Shown: in pieces, positions 7,504 to 15,862 of the stretch
Layout: each line of letters opens with the position of its first letter
How positions within the stretch are numbered: position 1 is the first letter of the stretch
DNA from: Bradyrhizobium quebecense
Lineage (GTDB): Bacteria > Pseudomonadota > Alphaproteobacteria > Rhizobiales > Xanthobacteraceae
Assembly (NCBI RefSeq): GCF_013373795.3
Contig: NZ_CP088022.1
Span: 7,688,001-7,752,000 of the forward strand
Direction of reading: 5' to 3'
DNA: 64,000 bases
Made by a program: the position numbers and the translations under genes
The notes under the pieces: generated by a model
The model's input: the letters and a program-made list of their open reading frames with translations, nothing else
Database searches by the model: none
What the model was told of the DNA's origin: nothing

Positions 7504-8235
7504 ATGAGTGATCTGCAATCGGTAACTTCTATGAGGATTGACGATCCTAAGATCGTTACTTTGCGAGCCATGGTGACCGCAGCGATGGAAGAATTCGACT
7601 GGGCTGTCAGGTTCTACGAAGTGTGGAAGATCGCCGCTGACGACAAGGACCTTCACGCTCGTATGGGCACGTCCTTCGCCACGCACGCATTTCTCATCAC
7701 GCGAGCCGCCATCCGTCGCGAGATGTTGCTCGCGCTCATGCGCCTTTGGGACGTTAAATCCAAAGACAAGGCCAAGAAAAATATTCGCATGGATTGGATC
7801 GCGGACGCTGTCGGCGACAGACAGGTCATCGACGCCCTAGCATTGGCTAGAGCGGAGAATTTTGGGCATTGGCCGGGAGTATTTGAAGGCATGCGCGCAG
7901 AACTTGACGCGAAAGCGGTCGAGGTGATCAATCTCGTGCGCAAGTATATGGAGGGCGGCTCCCATCACGCCGCACGGAGAAAGCTCACCACCTTGCGGCA
8001 TCAGCAGCTAGCTCATCGGCAAATTGCGGCAACGGCCGAGAGCGCGCCATACGAAAACGAGATTGAGGAATTTTATCGGGATAGCGCGAAGCTAGTCCAA
8101 GTACTTTGCTCGCTTGTAAATGCAACGGCTTTTGATCCCGAAGACTTCGCCGGGGTCTATCGGCATTATGCAACACTCTTTTGGGCTGGCGCACGTGGTG
8201 AACAAACCGAAGGCCATCCAAATTACCCGAGATAG
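7504..8235 (+). CDS. HEPN protein of AbiU2 type
   Basis: A 243-residue helical protein with the HEPN signature R165-x5-H171 in LTTLRHQQLAHRQ; many HEPN proteins use this pair to cut RNA. The N-terminal half (FYEVWKIAADDKDLHARMG, then RREMLLALMRLWD) matches the way AbiU2-type HEPN proteins begin. AbiU2 relatives are associated with abortive infection. It starts 12 bases after the HNH-like gene, so both are probably made from one mRNA. No toxin-silencing nucleotidyltransferase gene is adjacent, unlike HEPN-MNT pairs. The HEPN assignment is fairly firm; the defence role is inferred. Confidence 0.7.
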   Translation: MSDLQSVTSMRIDDPKIVTLRAMVTAAMEEFDWAVRFYEVWKIAADDKDLHARMGTSFATHAFLITRAAIRREMLLALMRLWDVKSKDKAKKNIRMDWIADAVGDRQVIDALALARAENFGHWPGVFEGMRAELDAKAVEVINLVRKYMEGGSHHAARRKLTTLRHQQLAHRQIAATAESAPYENEIEEFYRDSAKLVQVLCSLVNATAFDPEDFAGVYRHYATLFWAGARGEQTEGHPNYPR

Positions 8236-8355
8236 CCGCCCCGGAGGCGTCTTTGCGCGCCGGATTGAAGTCGCGCACCTCGTGCCGGTTCGAGAAGCGT
8301 CACGAGAACGCGCCCGTCTGGCAGCTTGGTCGCTCTTCCCGACTGACCGAAACCG

Positions 8356-8922
8356 CTAGCTTCGAAGCTCGTCCAAGAACCGCCGCTCGATCTCTCCTAG
8401 AGAAGTGAGCACATCGTGAGCGACTACGGCAGCTTTATCGATTGCCTGCGCATCTTTCTGATCAGCGAATTTATGGCGCGCGGCCAAAATCATGCAAACA
8501 TCAATCTCGCGTCGATTTTCTGAGCTTAGTGCCGCTCCAAACATAGCCACGTAGTCGCGTAGCTTTTGTTCGATGCCGGCAAGGTCCAGCGCAGCAGCAA
8601 CCATTGCTTCCTCCCATAAAACGCGGGGGTTGAGTTCTGGTTCGATAGTTCGATGTAGGGCAATAAACGCAGAAGCGGCCTCGATCTCTTTCTGAAACAA
8701 AATCTCACGCTTCTTCAAGTTGAGTTTGTGCGTTTCCGTCTTTTTGGCCAGCTCGCCTTTGAGTTTTTCGGTTTCTCGCCCAAGCTCGGCCTTATGGCTT
8801 TCGATAGAGCGGTCTGCGACCAATTTAGAAACGAACGCCGCCGCAGCAACAGTCAAAGCACCAATGCCGCCGAACAGGCCTGCCGCTTTCAGTAAGAGGT
8901 CCCAAACCTCCGCTTGCGTCAA
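8356..8922 (-). CDS. Membrane-anchored coiled-coil protein, unknown function
   Basis: A 188-residue protein. Residues about 10-35 form a hydrophobic membrane helix (LLLKAAGLFGGIGALTVAAA), followed by a long heptad-rich, charged helix from about 36 to 80 (ESHKAELGRETEKLKGEL and onward) and a second helical domain. Short TM-plus-coiled-coil proteins like this occur in mobile-element cargo and sometimes act as membrane effectors, but I recognise no family here. It converges with the HEPN gene (120-base gap) and lies 289 bases downstream of the end of the SLOG gene, so it may have its own promoter. Confidence 0.6.
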   Translation of the reverse strand: MTQAEVWDLLLKAAGLFGGIGALTVAAAAFVSKLVADRSIESHKAELGRETEKLKGELAKKTETHKLNLKKREILFQKEIEAASAFIALHRTIEPELNPRVLWEEAMVAAALDLAGIEQKLRDYVAMFGAALSSENRREIDVCMILAARHKFADQKDAQAIDKAAVVAHDVLTSLGEIERRFLDELRS

Positions 8923-9211
8923 GTTCTGTCCTTTTATCCCAGAAGGAATTTAGGTCACTCAGTTAGAGACGAGATCAATTGCGCAGCGAGCCTAGCCGAA
9001 CTTTCCCCTAAGTCTCAAGAGGCCGGTGGCTCGTGTAGGCTGTCTCTATACCGTTTGTTCACCGGTCTCGGCGGCACTCCCGCGGGGCAGCGTATCCGCC
9101 TGACGCCGTTGCGCCGTTCTTAACCCGGTAGCGGCGGCTTTTGTTTGTTTGCAGCGGTGGCGGCCCCAAAGTGCAGTCTGATAAGCACTCGCATGGAGGC
9201 GAGAGAAGGCA
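8923..9211. other. Spacer between two minus-strand cargo genes
   Basis: About 290 bases with no convincing gene. It should hold the promoter of the coiled-coil gene and the end of the SLOG/phosphoribosyltransferase transcript. No strong terminator hairpin with T-tract was seen on the minus strand. Confidence 0.4.
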
Positions 9212-10516
9212 TCACAGCTTTTCAAGCTCGGCTAGAAACGCCGGCATCGCATCGGCGATCTTATTGTAACCATCTTTGAATGTGAGCAGGCCCCCAATCA
9301 GCGCGTTCACCAATTGATTGCCGCTGCGCTCCGTATGAAAGCCTCGACCATAGTGCACAATGAAGTTTTCACGATCGATCCTCGAATATAGGCCCGACAC
9401 GCCGAGCCAATTAGGATGCGCGGCCTCGCTCAACGAGTTATAGGCGTCTTCAAAGCCCGGTATCTTCTTGTCCAAACGCTTTACAAAGGTCAGGACGTTG
9501 ATCGCCTCCGGCCCGTCCGCCCAGCTATTTTTCGAACCTGCGAACATCCGCATGAGAGCGTCATTGAGGGCGGCTGGCGTGTAGCCCTTCCGGTTATCCA
9601 GAATTTCGAGCAAGTACCACGTCATCGCGGCGCTTTCGGCGATACTGCGAACGAGTAAAGCTGCGACCGTGAAGTCTTGCCTTTCAAGAGCATCGCAGGC
9701 ACCGCGCGCCAACTCTTCGGTGCGCCAAATTAGGGCTTCACGAACTGTGAGAAGTTGGAATGGTGCCTTGGACCGAACGCCGAGCGCCGCAATTTCGATT
9801 TTGTCCCGCAGGCTCGCGCTCAAACCAGCGGCAAGCCGTCGCGCTTCGGCTAAATCTTCGGTCCACAGTTTGGGGACGGCGTGATGCGACATCGGCAGGC
9901 GGCCAGTCGCGTTGCCCGGTTGTTTGGCCTTTTCGCTTGACGAGGAAGGGGCGTTGCCCGCGACATCAAGAGAAAGTTGCTCTTGCGAAATGCTTGCGAT
10001 AACCGAAGAGAGGTTGATCTTCTCTTCGGCCTTCGCGCGGGCGTGGGCCGACATGAACGTGAGCAGGAGATGAAGTCCAGCTTTGTCTGACACGTTGATG
10101 AAGTCGCTACTCTTATTTACGAAAACGACCGACTTCTTTCTCTCTCGTAGAAGTTCAATTACGTTGCTGAGTGTTCCCGTGCTTTTGCAGTCCCAGATCA
10201 TCAAGCCGTAGTCGCTCGTCCGAGCCATCTCCAAATCTTTAGCGGTGAAATAGGCTCGACTACCGGGCTTTGCTTTCGAAGTGACGTTTTGAACTGGCCA
10301 GTTGGCCACGTTGTTTCGGGGCAATTCTCCGGTGCAGTACACGGTGACCTTCTCCGCTTGATAGGCATGCAGACATTTTTGTATCGAAGTGTCGGCCCCA
10401 TCGGCGTCTCCGACCACAACGTCGAGGTCTGAAGATACGATCCTACCGATCCTCTCTTGCACCTTTTTGTGCAAGCGATTGATCGATATTGATCCAGCGA
10501 TGAAGACCGTTGTCAT
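9212..10516 (-). CDS. SLOG-like nucleotide-binding domain fused to DUF5677/HEPN-like domain
   Basis: A 434-residue, two-part protein. Residues 1 to about 150 look like a SLOG/DprA-YspA Rossmann-like fold: an opening strand VFIAGS, the phosphate-binding-like VVVGDADGAD (about 33-42), PRNN, and MIWDCKSTGTLSNVIELL followed by a strand. SLOG domains bind or process nucleotides and are widespread in bacterial conflict systems. A low-complexity linker (SSSSEKAKQPGN) follows at about 190-205. The helical C-terminal half has RSIAESAAMTWYLLEIL and Y-N-S-L-S-x4-H-P (YNSLSEAAHPN), as in DUF5677-type HEPN-like proteins. Its start lies three bases after the phosphoribosyltransferase stop, so the pair is almost certainly one operon. 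A nucleotide-sensing effector is the natural reading, though unproven. Confidence 0.6.
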   Translation of the reverse strand: MTTVFIAGSISINRLHKKVQERIGRIVSSDLDVVVGDADGADTSIQKCLHAYQAEKVTVYCTGELPRNNVANWPVQNVTSKAKPGSRAYFTAKDLEMARTSDYGLMIWDCKSTGTLSNVIELLRERKKSVVFVNKSSDFINVSDKAGLHLLLTFMSAHARAKAEEKINLSSVIASISQEQLSLDVAGNAPSSSSEKAKQPGNATGRLPMSHHAVPKLWTEDLAEARRLAAGLSASLRDKIEIAALGVRSKAPFQLLTVREALIWRTEELARGACDALERQDFTVAALLVRSIAESAAMTWYLLEILDNRKGYTPAALNDALMRMFAGSKNSWADGPEAINVLTFVKRLDKKIPGFEDAYNSLSEAAHPNWLGVSGLYSRIDRENFIVHYGRGFHTERSGNQLVNALIGGLLTFKDGYNKIADAMPAFLAELEKL

Positions 10517-10519
10517 ACT

Positions 10520-11110
10520 CTATTTCCAAGTTACCGAAGCGGCATACACGTTGCCAATCTTCTTGTATGTCTTCAACGTTTTAGCCACTGCGTCCATAGT
10601 CGCGCCGGTATCGAACAAGTCGTCGAGCAGAAGGGCGTTCCAACAACCTTCATTTGCGATGGCGGGATTAATGCTGAAGCGACCGTTTAGAGCTTCATCT
10701 TTCTCCTGACGAGTGTTCAAATTCTTGAGTTGCGGGCTACCTTCCGGCGCTGGCGCTTTGACAATGATGTTGTCGAATACGGGCATGCCCGCAATTCTGC
10801 TAAGCTCTTTGGCGATTTCATTAACGGGCTGCCGATCGCGCGTCGTTGATGCGGGCATAGGGACTATGAGGCCGACCGTTCCGAACATCGGTAGCAGCGA
10901 CGCCTTGATCTGCGCGGCGAGCGGCGCGACCTGAGACCAATCGTTGCGATACTTCAATTGAAACAAGGCCTCCCCGGGCTCTGAGCGTTTCGTGTCAAAC
11001 ATTGGACGCCCGTATTCGTTATACCCAATGAACTCGCTCGAAAGTGTGTGTTTGTTGAGCGCGTATCCACCGTCCCAACTGCCTTCGAGCTTCTTAAGCT
11101 GCACTTTCAT
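10520..11110 (-). CDS. Phosphoribosyltransferase (ComF-like) paired with SLOG protein
   Basis: The start is set at ATG 11110, which has AAGGA eight bases upstream; the frame stays open to 11257 without a better site. This gives 196 residues. The PRPP-binding motif LLLDDLFDTGATMD is at about residues 160-173 with D163/D164 and T168-G169-A170-T171; an upstream strand GLIVPMPAS fits the type I PRTase fold. The N-terminal 70 residues (WDGGYALNKHTLSSEFIGYN) are unlike nucleotide-salvage enzymes and may bind a specific partner. Three bases separate it from the SLOG gene. Standalone salvage is unlikely in this context; making or using a PRPP-derived signal with the SLOG protein is inferred. Confidence 0.7.
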   Translation of the reverse strand: MKVQLKKLEGSWDGGYALNKHTLSSEFIGYNEYGRPMFDTKRSEPGEALFQLKYRNDWSQVAPLAAQIKASLLPMFGTVGLIVPMPASTTRDRQPVNEIAKELSRIAGMPVFDNIIVKAPAPEGSPQLKNLNTRQEKDEALNGRFSINPAIANEGCWNALLLDDLFDTGATMDAVAKTLKTYKKIGNVYAASVTWK

Positions 11111-11315
11111 GCGGCGCGTCCTTGTCAAATGCTTTGCCGGGTATTTGAAGGCAACCTCAAAAGGGTGCTTATACAAAGTCCCAATGTTGTCCGACAGTGT
11201 GTCGGCTCCCATTCTAGTTGCGACACAACCTTTTCGGGAGAGGTGGATCGCGAGCATTAGACTTTGTGATCAATGCGGAGTGGTCTCGAAGACGCCCGCG
11301 CTCATGCAGAAGTCG

Positions 11316-12479
11316 CTATATTTGGCCGCCGCACACGAAGTCCGACCATGCGGCCATGATCTCGCGCCGCTTCTCCAGTTGTGGCGACCGTTGGTAAGCC
11401 GCCCGGACCTTGCCGCGTGTTAGATGCGCAATGCACATGTCGGCGAGATCGGCCCCGTAGCTAGTCGCGTCAATGACCCAATCGGAGAAGGATGAGCGGA
11501 AGCCGTGCACGGTGAAACCGTTCCCGTCGTTGGTCTTCAAGGTGTCGAGCATGGCGTTCTGGCTGCTCACGCTGAACAGTGGCACATCGTCGGCTCGGCG
11601 CTTGCCGAGTAACGACACGGCGGCCGGCGAGAGCGGCACGTGATGTGTGCGCTTGCCCTTCATCCGGTCTTTCGGGACAACCCATGTCACCACGCCATCA
11701 ACCTCTTTGATCTCTCGCCATGTTGCCGGGGCCTTGGTCTCCTTGCCCTTGTATTCTGCGCCGATCACTTCGTCGGTGCGTGCGCCGGTCAGGATGGTGA
11801 AACGCAGCGCGTGAGCGTCATCGCTGTTGAGCTTAGCAATGCGACCGTAGAAGGCCGGTACGTCGCGCCACGGCATCGCCTCATGATGCTCTTGCTCATC
11901 GGCGACCTTGACCACACGGAGCTTGCCAGTCTCGGCGTACCGGATGACGGCCTCGATATAGAAGCCGACATCCCGGCGCGCCTTGGTTTGCCCGTCCCAT
12001 GTCGCCAATGCCTTGTTTTTGGCGTCCTGATCTATCTCGGGCAGCCGCAGCGCCGTGAAGTCCGGTATCTGGTCGAACAGGAACTCGTAGCGGCGAAGCT
12101 CCCGGGCCCGGTTGGAGGCGGCCCAGTGCGGTGACTTCGCGGCGAGGTATTCGGCCAGCGCATCGGAGAAGAGCTTGCCTTTTGGTTTCTCTGCGAACTT
12201 GGGGGCCCGGAGAGTAGCGAGGAGGGCGAAGGGGTCTTCGCCGCGCCGGGCGGCCTGCCACAGCTTGGCGGCCGTCTCCCGGGCTTCCCGGATACTGTAG
12301 CCATTGGCGGAACCAATGCTTCGCCAACCGGCCTTGTAGCGGTACATCCAAGACGCCTGCCCCGGGGCGGCGACCTCCAGATAGAGCCCGCCCCCGTCGC
12401 AGTGACGGCCGGGCTCGCGCATCAGTGAGGGATGCACGTTGTCGCCTGTCTTATCGGTCGGGAGCAAATGGTCACGCAT
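11316..12479 (-). CDS. int: Site-specific tyrosine recombinase (integrase, DUF4102 type)
   Basis: The start is placed at ATG 12479 with GCGAGG seven bases upstream; the frame continues to 12605 without a site. The 387-residue protein has a DUF4102-like arm-binding N-terminus (HCDGGGLYLEV, then SIREARETAAKLWQ and GEDPF), a core-binding region (about 110-210) and the catalytic domain. The catalytic residues R234 (TGARTDEV), H325-x2-R328 (VHGFRS), H352 and Tyr nucleophile Y362 (AAYQRS) are all present, so it should be active. It lies at the right end of the element, reading inward, with repeated putative binding sites just upstream. Relatives usually insert at tRNA or tmRNA 3' ends, but none is visible on this side. 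Confidence 0.9.
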   Translation of the reverse strand: MRDHLLPTDKTGDNVHPSLMREPGRHCDGGGLYLEVAAPGQASWMYRYKAGWRSIGSANGYSIREARETAAKLWQAARRGEDPFALLATLRAPKFAEKPKGKLFSDALAEYLAAKSPHWAASNRARELRRYEFLFDQIPDFTALRLPEIDQDAKNKALATWDGQTKARRDVGFYIEAVIRYAETGKLRVVKVADEQEHHEAMPWRDVPAFYGRIAKLNSDDAHALRFTILTGARTDEVIGAEYKGKETKAPATWREIKEVDGVVTWVVPKDRMKGKRTHHVPLSPAAVSLLGKRRADDVPLFSVSSQNAMLDTLKTNDGNGFTVHGFRSSFSDWVIDATSYGADLADMCIAHLTRGKVRAAYQRSPQLEKRREIMAAWSDFVCGGQI

Positions 12480-12576
12480 TGAAAATCCTCGCTTGCAAAT
12501 CGCGCCCGACGCACTCAGAATGTTTACCCTTTGTTCGCATGTGGGTGGTCTGATAGATCGGGTGCTCCATACGTTT

Positions 12577-12702
12577 TTCCCTACGCAATTCCCTACGTCG
12601 GGCAAGCTATCTGGAGATATCCTAACAAATCCCTACGAATAAAAATACAGCAAAATCAGGCGATTAGTGGTGCGGCGTCATCCTGAGTTATCCCGAGATA
12701 TC
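12577..12702. promoter_or_regulatory. Candidate attachment/integrase-binding region
   Basis: Two short repeat sets lie in the 239 bases upstream of the integrase. TCCCTACG occurs three times (12578-12585, 12590-12597, 12630-12637). A 17-base direct repeat with 14 matches follows: AGCTATCTGGAGATATC at 12605-12621 and AGTTATCCCGAGATATC at 12686-12702. Short octamers near a DUF4102 integrase gene are typical arm-type sites. The longer pair could be core sites or one flank of att. The left end of the element is outside the window, so no att duplication can be confirmed. Confidence 0.4.
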
Positions 12703-12718
12703 AAGTTCTGAGGTCTAC

Positions 12719-13150
12719 ATGTCCACCATCGCCTTTGACCAATTCGCTCTGACCCGGATTGCCGATTTCGCGCGGTCGCTGTCGCGGCTGCACCAGGCCT
12801 CGCGGCGCCAGCCGATCGACGATGACCAGCTCGACCGCGAGTTCAACGCGGTCTGCATGTCGATCTGGGGCTACACCACGGATGATTTCAGCGACGAGCT
12901 GTTCTCGGACGAGGATCACGCCTGGCTCGATACGCTCGATGAAGCGCATGCGCGCATATTCGCCGGCGAGCAGGGCTACGACCTCGTCGACGATCACGGC
13001 ATGCTGACGGACTGGTGGGGCTATTGCTGGATGATCCTTGCCGAGAAGCGCGGCCTCCTCAATCCGGAGAACCGCGCCGCCGCGCGGGCCGCGATCGAGG
13101 AGAAGTACATGGCCGCGCCGAATGTGATCGGCGTGATCGTGGCGCGGTAG
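12719..13150 (+). CDS. Conserved-looking hypothetical protein flanking the element
   Basis: A 143-residue acidic, helical protein with a Trp-rich core (MLTDWWGYCWMILAEKRG) and a regular helical start (LTRIADFARSLSRLH). No motif I can name. Codon usage is GC-rich and like the chromosomal genes to its right, so it is the first host gene after the element. The REP-like repeat at 13160 follows its stop directly. Confidence 0.6.
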   Translation: MSTIAFDQFALTRIADFARSLSRLHQASRRQPIDDDQLDREFNAVCMSIWGYTTDDFSDELFSDEDHAWLDTLDEAHARIFAGEQGYDLVDDHGMLTDWWGYCWMILAEKRGLLNPENRAAARAAIEEKYMAAPNVIGVIVAR

Positions 13151-13159
13151 CTATCCCTC

Positions 13160-13250
13160 CGTCATTGCGAGCGTCAGCGAAGCAATCCAGCGTCCCGCAA
13201 CCCAAGTGTGGATTGCTTCGCAATTTTGTCGCGAGCTCCTCGCAATGACG
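13160..13250. repeat. REP-like palindromic element, CGTCATTGCGAG family
   Basis: It begins CGTCATTGCGAGC and ends CTCGCAATGACG; internal arms CGAAGCAATCCAG and TGGATTGCTTCGC also pair. A second copy lies at 27147-27231 with the same ends. Both are intergenic. The element could form a long hairpin in RNA. None is found in the integrated element. Confidence 0.85.
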
Positions 13251-13298
13251 AACGCAAGCCGTCAGTTCGCCTCGGCCCGCTTGCCGGGCTTTGCGGCG

Positions 13299-14060
13299 TT
13301 ACCCTTCGGCGCCCCGGGCGATGGTGCCGATGGCGCGACATCGCGGCTGGTTTCCGGCAGCGGCGGCGTCGCCGGCGATCTCGGCGCTGACGGGAGCGAC
13401 CTTCATTTCGCCGAGCCGCGCGCGAACCGCCGCGGTCAACCCGGGATAGGAGGCGATCGGCGTGAAGTCGAAGGACTGCTCGTTGCCGACGCGGACGCCG
13501 GTGTAAGCGACGAGGCCGTCGGTGGTCGCGATCACGTCGCCGGCACGCAGCGAGGCATCGAGCGCGAGGTCGACGGGCGCGAGCCCGGCCGGGTCGCGGC
13601 CGTTGCAGGTGCAGTCGGCGCGCAGCGCCTTGCGATAGGCGAAGGCATTCTCACTGTCGGCGTAGCGCTCACCCGTAGCCGAGGCGGAGCTGTCGATATG
13701 GCCGCCGTAATAGACCTTGGTCGCGCTCGCGGGACAGAACGCCTGGCAGAGCTGCGCCGGCGTCGCGTTGCCGCGCATCGTCAGCGGAAAATACTTGCCG
13801 TCGCAGCTGCGCACGCAATAGGCCGGCCCGGAACCGGCCACGCGCGGCGCCGAGACCGGCGCGGACGTCTGCCGTTCCGGCTGCTGGTTGAGACCGAACG
13901 GATCGGCGAAGAAATTGGCTTGCGGCGGGGCCTGCCGGCCCTGCTGCCTCTGGGAACCGCCGAAGAAGAAGTCGAACAGCCCTTCGGCCAAGACGGGAGC
14001 GGGCACGACCAGGACGGAACCCGCAAACGCAGCGGCGGCAAGCATCACGCGGCGCCGCAT
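13299..14060 (-). CDS. Secreted DUF2865 domain protein
   Basis: A 253-residue protein with an N-terminal Sec-type signal peptide (MRRRVMLAAAAFAGS, cleavage probably after PVLA). I start at that Met (14060); a GTG at 14099 would add 13 residues in front. The mature part has a Phe/Gln-rich linker (QANFFADPFGLNQQPE), then the DUF2865 pattern AYCVRSCDGKYFPL, LCQAFCPAS, VYYGGHIDSS and CTCNG with paired Cys likely to form disulfides. DUF2865 proteins are common in Rhizobiales and their function is unknown. The position beside pyrE gives no functional hint. Confidence 0.75.
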   Translation of the reverse strand: MRRRVMLAAAAFAGSVLVVPAPVLAEGLFDFFFGGSQRQQGRQAPPQANFFADPFGLNQQPERQTSAPVSAPRVAGSGPAYCVRSCDGKYFPLTMRGNATPAQLCQAFCPASATKVYYGGHIDSSASATGERYADSENAFAYRKALRADCTCNGRDPAGLAPVDLALDASLRAGDVIATTDGLVAYTGVRVGNEQSFDFTPIASYPGLTAAVRARLGEMKVAPVSAEIAGDAAAAGNQPRCRAIGTIARGAEG

Positions 14061-14217
14061 GCGCCGATCACTCAACTCTGTACGCAACGCCAACTCCACC
14101 CGACGCGCCTCGCCGCGGCGACAAGGTGCCCCGGCGGCTTCACCTTAAGGCGGGATGGTAAACGAGCGATTGATTAGGGGTGACGGCGTCACAGGAAGGC
14201 GAGATGGCGCGGACCTT

Positions 14218-14460
14218 CTCCACCTCGCCCCGCCTGCGGGGAGAGCATAGGCCGCCTCCGGCGGCCGTCCTCAAGAACGCCGAAGCAAGGCTTCGGCTAT
14301 GTCGCATGAAGTATTAGCGAAATGCGATCCGGGTGAGGGGGTACAGGTCTCACCGCGTTCACGGCTCATGGAAGCAGCCCCTCACCCCGACCCTCTCCCC
14401 GCATCCGCCTTCGCACGAAGGCGGGCTTCGGCGGACAAGAGAGCGGGGCGAGGGGGAAGA
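14218..14460. repeat. Composite intergenic repeat, CTCGCCCCGC family
   Basis: CCTCGCCCCGCCTGCGGGGAG at the left and CTCTCCCCGC...GCGGGGCGAGG at the right form an outer inverted pair. Between them are GCGATCCGGGTGAGGGGG and CCCCTCACCCCGACC, a layout shared by the copies at 15863 and 43699. It fills most of the 400-base gap between the DUF2865 gene and pyrE; I see nothing else in that gap. Confidence 0.75.
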
Positions 14461-14467
14461 AAAGACC

Positions 14468-15031
14468 TCAGTCCTTCAAGAACTCGCCGGCCTTGTACAG
14501 CGCGCGGAACGGCAGCCCGGCTTCGGCGAACGTCTCGGTAGCGCCTTCCTCGCGGTCGACCATGGTGAACACCAGTGCGATCTCGCCACCGGCCTCACGC
14601 ACGGCTTCCACCGCCTTCAGCGCGGAGCCGCCGGTCGTGGTGACGTCCTCGACGATCACGATGCGCTTGCCCGCCAGGCTCTCGCCCTTGGCGAGCCCTT
14701 CGACGGCGAGCCGCGCGCCGTGCTCCTTCGGCTTCTTCCGCACGAAGAAAGCGGCGATCGGATGACCCTTCAGCCATGACAGCTGTGCAATCGCGCCGGC
14801 GAGCGGCACCGCGCCCATCTCGAGCCCGCCGACGAAATCGAGCCGGTCGTCCTTCAGCGCATCATAAGTGAGCTCGGCGAGCAGCGCTGCGCCTTCGGGA
14901 TCGAGCATCGTCGGCTTCAGGTTGAAATAGAAATCGCTCTTGCGGCCCGACGCCAAGGTGATCTCGCCGCGGCCGAACGAGCGCTTGCGGATGATCTCGG
15001 CGAGGCGGGCACGGGAGGCTGATTTGGACAA
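14468..15031 (-). CDS. pyrE: Orotate phosphoribosyltransferase
   Basis: Joins orotate to PRPP to make OMP in the fifth step of pyrimidine synthesis. The 187-residue length is usual for the short bacterial type. The PRPP motif [18 protein letters not shown] is at about residues 125-142, the orotate-side segment [15 protein letters not shown] at about 28-42, and the flexible-loop region with [11 protein letters not shown] at about 95-105. It reads leftward, divergent from the GST gene at 15234, with about 200 bases between them. The repeat at 14218-14460 follows it. Confidence 0.92.
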   Translation of the reverse strand: MSKSASRARLAEIIRKRSFGRGEITLASGRKSDFYFNLKPTMLDPEGAALLAELTYDALKDDRLDFVGGLEMGAVPLAGAIAQLSWLKGHPIAAFFVRKKPKEHGARLAVEGLAKGESLAGKRIVIVEDVTTTGGSALKAVEAVREAGGEIALVFTMVDREEGATETFAEAGLPFRALYKAGEFLKD

Positions 15032-15233
15032 AGGCTTTTCCCTTGGGGGTTTTTTGGGGCTTCTGAGGCGGCCGGCAATCTATCGGCGGTCTCTCGCACA
15101 TTCCAGCGGGTAAATCCCGCCGTCAACAGTGCCCGCGCCGCCATTTCAGCGCAGCCGTGTGCGGAAAGCGCGGGTTGTGCGGCCCCCGGCTTCCCCCTAA
15201 AGCAAGCGCCAAACACTTGCGAGGGAAGCGGAA

Positions 15234-15860
15234 ATGACCATCGAGCTGCACACCTGGAACACGCCCAATGGCCGCAAGATCTCGGTGGCGCTGGAGGAAA
15301 TGGGGCTGCCCTACAAGGTGATCCCGGTGAATATCGGCAAGGGCGAGCAGATGGCGCCCGCGTTCCTCGCGATCAGCCCGAACAACAAGATCCCGGCGAT
15401 CGTCGATCCGGATGGTCCCGGCGGCAAGCCGGTCAGCATCTTCGAGTCCGGCGCGATCCTGCTCTATCTCGGCGAGAAGACCGGCAAGTTCCTGCCGAAG
15501 CCGCTGGCGGAGCGGATCCCGGTCTATGAGTGGCTGATGTGGCAGATGGGCGGTTTCGGCCCGATGCCGGGCCAGGTGCACCATTTCATCGCGCTGGAGA
15601 ACGAGCAGGACCGCGCCTATGGCCTCAAGCGCTACATGGCGGAGACGCGGCGGCTCTACGGCGTGCTGGATCGCCGGCTGGATGGCCGTGAATTCGTCGC
15701 CGGCGATCTGTCGGTGGCCGATTTCGCCATCCTCGGCTGGGCCTGGCGCCATCCGCGCCACAAGGTCGACCTGGCCGACTTCCCCAACGTCAAGCGCTGG
15801 TACGATGCGCTGATGGCCCGCCCGGCGACGAAGCGGGGCATGGAGGCGAAGCTGGATTGA
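15234..15860 (+). CDS. Glutathione S-transferase family protein (YfcG/Ure2-like)
   Basis: A 208-residue GST. The N-terminal thioredoxin-fold half (residues 1-85) has WNTPNGRKISVALEEMGLPYKV, the cis-Pro loop NNKIPAI and the glutathione gamma-Glu contact ESGAIL. The helical C-terminal half carries the N-capping box DLSVADFAILGW. The TPNGxK start, with Thr/Asn rather than Ser or Cys, is typical of the nu-class YfcG/YghU enzymes that reduce disulfides and organic hydroperoxides with glutathione. The intact domain layout suggests a working enzyme; the substrate is unknown. Confidence 0.88.
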   Translation: MTIELHTWNTPNGRKISVALEEMGLPYKVIPVNIGKGEQMAPAFLAISPNNKIPAIVDPDGPGGKPVSIFESGAILLYLGEKTGKFLPKPLAERIPVYEWLMWQMGGFGPMPGQVHHFIALENEQDRAYGLKRYMAETRRLYGVLDRRLDGREFVAGDLSVADFAILGWAWRHPRHKVDLADFPNVKRWYDALMARPATKRGMEAKLD

Positions 15861-15862
15861 TC

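Noticed and set aside
12605..12718. tRNA 3' end as insertion target
   Set aside because: No T-arm/acceptor sequence or CCA next to the integrase; only short repeats found.
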